In this document: in pieces, positions 5,986 through 9,400 of the stretch
Numbering within the stretch: the first letter of the stretch is position 1
Layout of the letters: the number at the start of each line of letters is the position of its first letter
Source: Modestobacter sp.
GTDB taxonomy: Bacteria; Actinomycetota; Actinomycetes; Mycobacteriales; Geodermatophilaceae
Assembly (NCBI GenBank): GCA_025965635.1
Contig: JAOPWO010000038.1
Span: 1 to 9,400 of the forward strand
Length of the DNA stretch: 9,400 nucleotides
Direction: 5' to 3'
Translations under genes and position numbers: made by a program
Notes under the pieces: model-generated
What the model saw: the letters and a program-made list of their open reading frames with translations, nothing else
Told to the model about the DNA's origin: nothing
Database searches by the model: none

Positions 5986-7684
5986 GGTCGGCCAGGCGAG
6001 GCCCGGGACGGCGCCGGGACGAGGCGGCACGGCGTCCTGGCGGGCGTCCTGGCGGGCGCCCCGGTGGCCGACGGTGCTGCTGCTGGCGGGGTTGGCGGTG
6101 CAGCTGGCACCGCTGCTCCTCCGGCCGCTGGTGCTCACCCAGGACGGCCCGGCCCACCTCGCCGGCGCCTGGGTGCTGCTGCACCACGGGGACGACGGGC
6201 CCCTGGGCCAGCTCCTCCGCGAGCACTACGAGGTCGACCTCAGCCCGGTGCCCAACATGCTCGCCACCCTGCTGCTGGCCGGCCTGCTGCTGGTCGTCGG
6301 CCCCGGCCTGGCCGAGAAGGTGCTGCTCGCCGGGTTCGTGGTGCTGCTGCTGGCCGGGCTGCGCTACGCCCTGCGCGGGGTGGACCGGCGGGCAGGCTGG
6401 CTCGCCGCGGCCGCCCTCCCGCTGGCCGGGAGCCAGCTGGTCGTCTACGGGTTCTACAACTTCTGCCTGGGCACCGCGCTCGCGCTGGTCGCCGTCGGCC
6501 TGGGCCTGCGCCGGCGGAGCGGGTGGGACGTGCGCGGCACCGTGTCGCTGGTCGCGGTCCTGGCGCTGACCTGGACGACGCACCTGCTCCCCTGGGCCGG
6601 AGCCGCCGCACTGCTGGGCGCGCTGGCGGTCGCGCGCTCGGTCGTCGGCCTGCGCTCGGGACAGCCCGTCGCGCAGGTCGCCGCCCGGCACCTCGCCGGT
6701 CCGGCCCTGGCCGTGCTGCCCACCCTCGTGCTCAGCGTCCGCTACGTGCTGGGCAGCGAGACCGCGCCCGGGGAGGCGGTCGGCGGGGTCAGCTGGAGCC
6801 GGCTGGGCGCCCTGGTCACGCTCGCCAAACCGTTGGTCGTGGCCAGCTGGTGGGAGCTGCTGCCCGCGGTGCTCGTCGCGGCCACCCTGGGTGCCCTCGG
6901 GCTGGCCGCGTCGCGCCGGGCCGACCCGGTGGCACCCGCGGACGCTCCGGCGCGGGCCGACCGGCTCGTGCTGGGGACGGCGACGCTGCTGTCGGCCGCC
7001 GCGTTCCTGCTCACGCCGTCCCGGCTGGGCGACGACTACGGCTTCCTGCCCGAGCGGCTGGCCTGGTTCCCCCCGCTGCTGCTCACGTTGTTCTGCGCCA
7101 CCCGGCTCCCGGACCGCCGGCGGACGGCCCAGCTCGCGGCCGGCGTCCTGGTGGTCGCTGCGTCCGCCGCCGTCCTCGTGCGGCTGCCCACCGAGCTGCG
7201 CGACCAGCGGTACGCCGCCGAGGTGATGTCGGTGGCAGCCGACCTGCCACCCGGCTCCACCTTCGCGGTGCTGCGGTTCAGCGGGTACGAGGCGGCGCTG
7301 GCCCCCCTCGACAAGGAGCCGAACCCGTTGCGCCACCTGTCCAGCCGCCTCGCGGTCGAGGTCGGGGGCGTCGACATCGGCCACTACGAGGCGGTCTACC
7401 CCTACTTCCAGGTGCGCTTCCGGGACGGGTCGGTGCGCAGTGCCGTCGACCACCGCCTCGAGCAGCTGGACCAGGTGCCGCCGTCGGTCGACCTGCTCGA
7501 TGCCGGCGGCCGGCTCGACGCGGTGCTGGTGGTGGGGCTGGATGACGCCGAGCCGTGGGTGCGTGACGCCCGCCGCACGGCGCACGTCCTCGACCACCTG
7601 CGCGCCGGGTACGAGGAGGTGGCAGTGTCGGGGCCGGACGGTCACGTCTCGGTGTGGAGGTTGCGCGGGTCGGCGGGCGGGTAG
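5984..7684 (+). CDS. Polytopic membrane protein, possibly a GT-C-type glycosyltransferase
   Basis: A 566-aa protein with roughly 10-12 hydrophobic segments between residues 29 and 400, then a soluble ~165-residue C-terminal domain. An Arg-rich N-terminus precedes the first span (about 29-50). It is followed directly by TQDGPAHL, placing Asp54 and His58 in the first outer loop, the position where GT-C glycosyltransferases keep their catalytic acidic motif. WTTHLLPW (His200) is another polar spot within hydrophobic sequence. The GT-C assignment is inferred from this layout, not from a full family match, and donor and acceptor are unknown. The GTG start lies 11 bp after the ABC gene stop and has no clear ribosome binding site, so translational coupling is likely. 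The next in-frame candidate, GTG 6074, would cut into the first span. The following gene encodes a UGM-like flavoenzyme, which fits envelope glycan work. Confidence 0.75.
   Translation: MVGQARPGTAPGRGGTASWRASWRAPRWPTVLLLAGLAVQLAPLLLRPLVLTQDGPAHLAGAWVLLHHGDDGPLGQLLREHYEVDLSPVPNMLATLLLAGLLLVVGPGLAEKVLLAGFVVLLLAGLRYALRGVDRRAGWLAAAALPLAGSQLVVYGFYNFCLGTALALVAVGLGLRRRSGWDVRGTVSLVAVLALTWTTHLLPWAGAAALLGALAVARSVVGLRSGQPVAQVAARHLAGPALAVLPTLVLSVRYVLGSETAPGEAVGGVSWSRLGALVTLAKPLVVASWWELLPAVLVAATLGALGLAASRRADPVAPADAPARADRLVLGTATLLSAAAFLLTPSRLGDDYGFLPERLAWFPPLLLTLFCATRLPDRRRTAQLAAGVLVVAASAAVLVRLPTELRDQRYAAEVMSVAADLPPGSTFAVLRFSGYEAALAPLDKEPNPLRHLSSRLAVEVGGVDIGHYEAVYPYFQVRFRDGSVRSAVDHRLEQLDQVPPSVDLLDAGGRLDAVLVVGLDDAEPWVRDARRTAHVLDHLRAGYEEVAVSGPDGHVSVWRLRGSAGG
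6031..6058 (+). repeat. 12-bp tandem repeat in the N-terminal tail of the membrane protein
   Basis: A 28-nt tract with exact period 12 (about 2.3 copies) encodes SWRA-SWRA at residues 18-25, just before the first membrane span. It is in frame and adds Arg and Trp to the presumed cytoplasmic side. Confidence 0.75.
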
Positions 7685-7729
7685 CGGCCCCCGGCACGCG
7701 GTCACCAGGGAGGTCGACCGTCGTGCCTG

Positions 7730-7746
7730 CGCCCGGTCACCGGGCG
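7730..7746. promoter_or_regulatory. 17-nt dyad (8+1+8), operator or small hairpin
   Basis: CGCCCGGT-C-ACCGGGCG is perfectly symmetric around base 7738. As RNA it can form a 6-bp stem with a 5-nt loop. It lies in the 123-bp gap between the membrane protein gene and the flavoenzyme gene. Its GGTCACC core recurs at 7700-7706, and a related GGTCGACC palindrome is at 7712-7719. Either an operator cluster or part of a terminator is possible. Confidence 0.45.
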
Positions 7747-7793
7747 GAGCCGCCGTCCAGCCGACGGTCCGTGCCACGCGGACCGGCGGCTCC
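7746..7793 (+). terminator. Long hairpin: terminator of the membrane-protein unit or 5' leader structure
   Basis: GGAGCCGCC (7746-7754) pairs perfectly with GGCGGCTCC (7785-7793). The stem continues with GTCC (7755-7758) against GGAC (7780-7783), leaving one bulged C at 7784 and a 21-nt loop. It starts 61 nt after the upstream stop and ends only 5 nt before the GGAGGA of the next gene. It may end the upstream transcript, or fold in the leader of the flavoenzyme mRNA and affect access to its ribosome binding site. No T-tract follows. Confidence 0.5.
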
Positions 7794-7798
7794 TGCTT

Positions 7799-7804
7799 GG
7801 AGGA
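7799..7804 (+). promoter_or_regulatory. Ribosome binding site deciding the TTG start of the flavoenzyme
   Basis: GGAGGA ends 3 nt before TTG 7808. The spacing is short, but it is the only strong Shine-Dalgarno match here. No ATG or GTG occurs in frame between it and the FAD-binding motif. Confidence 0.55.
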
Positions 7805-7807
7805 CCG

Positions 7808-9373
7808 TTGCACCAGCTCCCCGCGTTCCAGCCGGCCGTCGTCGTCATCGGCGCCGGCCCCGCCGGCCTGACCGCCGCCCACGAGCTGACCCGCCGTGGC
7901 CGAGCGGTGACGGTGCTCGAGGCCGATGACGTGGTCGGCGGCATCAGCCGCACGGTCGAGCGCGAGGGCTGGCGGTTCGACATCGGCGGGCACCGCTTCT
8001 TCACCAAGGTGCCGGCTGTGGAGGCCTGGTGGCACGAGGTGCTGGGCGAGGACTTCCTGTCCCGCCCCCGGCTGTCGCGGATCCTCTACGCCGGCACCCT
8101 GTTCGACTACCCGCTCAAGCCGATGAACGCGCTGCGGAACCTGGGCCCGGTCGAGGCGGTCCGGTGCGTGAGCTCCTACCTGGCGGCGCAGGTGCGCCCC
8201 CCGCGTGACCAGTCGCACTTCGAGGGCTGGGTCTCCGCCCGGTTCGGCCGCCGCCTCTACGGGATGTTCTTCAAGACCTACACCGAGAAGGTCTGGGGCA
8301 TCCCGGCCACCGACATCCAGGCGGACTGGGCTGCCCAGCGGATCAAGGACCTCTCGCTGGGGACGGCGATCCTGCACGCGCTGCGCCCCGGCCGGTCCGC
8401 GACGAAGGTCACCACGCTGATCGACCGGTTCCAGTACCCGCGGACCGGCCCGGGGCTGATGTGGGAGCGGGCCACCGAGCGGGTCCGAGCCGGCGGGGGC
8501 ACGGTGCAGCTGTGCTCGACGGTCACCCGGATCGAGCGGGACGAGGACGGTGTCGTCGCCGTCGACGTGCGGACGACGGACGCCGCGGGCCGGACCGGCG
8601 GGCAGGAGCGGCTCCCGGTCGGCGAGCTGATCAGCTCGATGCCGCTGCCCGAGCTGGTGCTCGCGATGGACCCGCCGGCTCCCGAGCACGTGCAGGAGGC
8701 CGCCCGGGGCCTGAGCCACCGTGATTTCCTCACCGTCGCCCTCGTCGTCCCGGAGTCGGCCGGCTTCCCGGACAACTGGATCTACGTGCACTCGCCCGAG
8801 GTCCGGGTCGGCCGGGTGCAGAACTTCGGCAGCTGGTCGCCCCACCTGGTGAAGGACGGGCGGACCTGCCTGGGCCTGGAGTACTTCGTCGACGAGGGCG
8901 ACGACCTGTGGGAGTCCTCCGACGACGCCCTGATCGCGCTGGCCACCACGGAGCTGGACCTGCTCGGCCTGGTCGGGGCGGGCTCGGTGGAACGCGGCTA
9001 CGTCGTCCGGATGCCGAAGGCCTACCCGGTCTACGACGAGGGCTACGACCGGCGGGTCGACGTCATCCGCGGCTGGCTGGCCGAGGCCACCCCGAACGTG
9101 CACCCGGTGGGTCGCAACGGCATGCACCGGTACAACAACGCCGACCACTCGATGGTCACCGCGATGCTGACCGTCGAGAACATCCTCGACGGAGCCGGGC
9201 ACGACGTCTGGGCGGTCAACGTGGAGGCGGACTACCACGAGGAGGCCGCGGTCGCTGACGCCGATGGCCCCGGCACCGGCCGGCCCGCCGACCAGACCGA
9301 GGTCACCGCTGCCGCGCTGGGGACGGGCCGCTCGGCGCCGGTGCGACCGCGCCGACGGCCACGTGTCGCCTGA
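7808..9373 (+). CDS. FAD-dependent oxidoreductase, UDP-galactopyranose mutase-like
   Basis: A 521-aa protein with an N-terminal FAD-binding Rossmann fold: GAGPAG at residues 15-20, Glu38 at the end of the second strand, and Gly44-Gly45 in VVGGISR. DIGGHRFFTK (58-67), YTEKVWGIP, DWAAQRIKDLSL and FQYPRTGPGLMWE mark the family related to UDP-galactopyranose mutase and protoporphyrinogen oxidase. GRNGMHRYNNADHS (435-448) is the C-terminal FAD-contact motif. Family members are often found near polysaccharide or glycolipid genes, so an envelope-sugar role is inferred; true mutase activity is not shown. The final ~35 residues are a Pro/Arg/Ala-rich tail beyond the catalytic core. The TTG start is supported by GGAGGA. 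The gene is 123 bp from the membrane protein gene, with strong secondary structure between, so it may be its own transcription unit. Confidence 0.88.
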   Translation: MHQLPAFQPAVVVIGAGPAGLTAAHELTRRGRAVTVLEADDVVGGISRTVEREGWRFDIGGHRFFTKVPAVEAWWHEVLGEDFLSRPRLSRILYAGTLFDYPLKPMNALRNLGPVEAVRCVSSYLAAQVRPPRDQSHFEGWVSARFGRRLYGMFFKTYTEKVWGIPATDIQADWAAQRIKDLSLGTAILHALRPGRSATKVTTLIDRFQYPRTGPGLMWERATERVRAGGGTVQLCSTVTRIERDEDGVVAVDVRTTDAAGRTGGQERLPVGELISSMPLPELVLAMDPPAPEHVQEAARGLSHRDFLTVALVVPESAGFPDNWIYVHSPEVRVGRVQNFGSWSPHLVKDGRTCLGLEYFVDEGDDLWESSDDALIALATTELDLLGLVGAGSVERGYVVRMPKAYPVYDEGYDRRVDVIRGWLAEATPNVHPVGRNGMHRYNNADHSMVTAMLTVENILDGAGHDVWAVNVEADYHEEAAVADADGPGTGRPADQTEVTAAALGTGRSAPVRPRRRPRVA

Positions 9374-9400
9374 GGCGGCCGGCACCCGATCGCGCGAGGG

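Noticed and set aside
5822..9385. A 1187-codon open frame on the - strand covering the membrane protein and flavoenzyme genes
   Set aside because: It is antisense to two genes with clear motifs, its product is a monotonous Arg/Gly/Gln/Pro/His mix with no recognisable domain, and long antisense frames are expected where codons ending in G/C avoid TTA, CTA and TCA.
9374..9400. Last 27 bases after the flavoenzyme stop
   Set aside because: Too short to show a gene start or terminator; nothing can be called.

Overview
This is a very GC-rich window with compact gene packing, GTG and TTG starts, GC-saturated third codon positions and a promoter that looks leaderless. Together these point to a high-GC actinomycete chromosome. 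A Geodermatophilaceae-like organism (Blastococcus, Geodermatophilus, Modestobacter) would fit, but this placement is a guess from style, not from a marker gene.

Left part (1-1790): the two ATPase genes of a branched-chain amino acid type (HAAT family) ABC importer, livG and livF, joined by an ATGA start/stop overlap. The livG frame stays open to the left window edge with coding-like base use, so livG may be the C-terminal half of a permease-ATPase (LivM-LivG) fusion. An imperfect hairpin follows livF.

Middle (1800-5101): a FHA-domain protein on the + strand, preceded by a TANNNT box placed as expected for a leaderless transcript, and a complete glycogen debranching enzyme (glgX) on the - strand. 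The two genes converge on a perfect 12-bp inverted repeat. It looks like a shared bidirectional terminator and includes the glgX stop codon.

Right part (5102-9400): a 73-bp divergent gap leads to a stand-alone ABC ATPase of the YlmA/ModF type (COG1119-like), then a polytopic membrane protein with features of a GT-C-type glycosyltransferase, starting 11 bp after it. A 123-bp gap with a 17-nt dyad and a long hairpin comes next. Last is a FAD-dependent oxidoreductase of the UDP-galactopyranose mutase-like branch. The last two genes suggest envelope polysaccharide or glycolipid work, but neither substrate can be read from the sequence.

No RNA gene, CRISPR array, insertion sequence or prophage gene is visible. 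I did not find a convincing new multi-gene system. The points most worth a second look are the possible livM-livG fusion, the structured 7685-7807 gap, the glgX/FHA terminator, and the membrane protein next to the UGM-like flavoenzyme. Very long antisense frames (one exceeds 3.5 kb) are by-products of GC-rich codon use.
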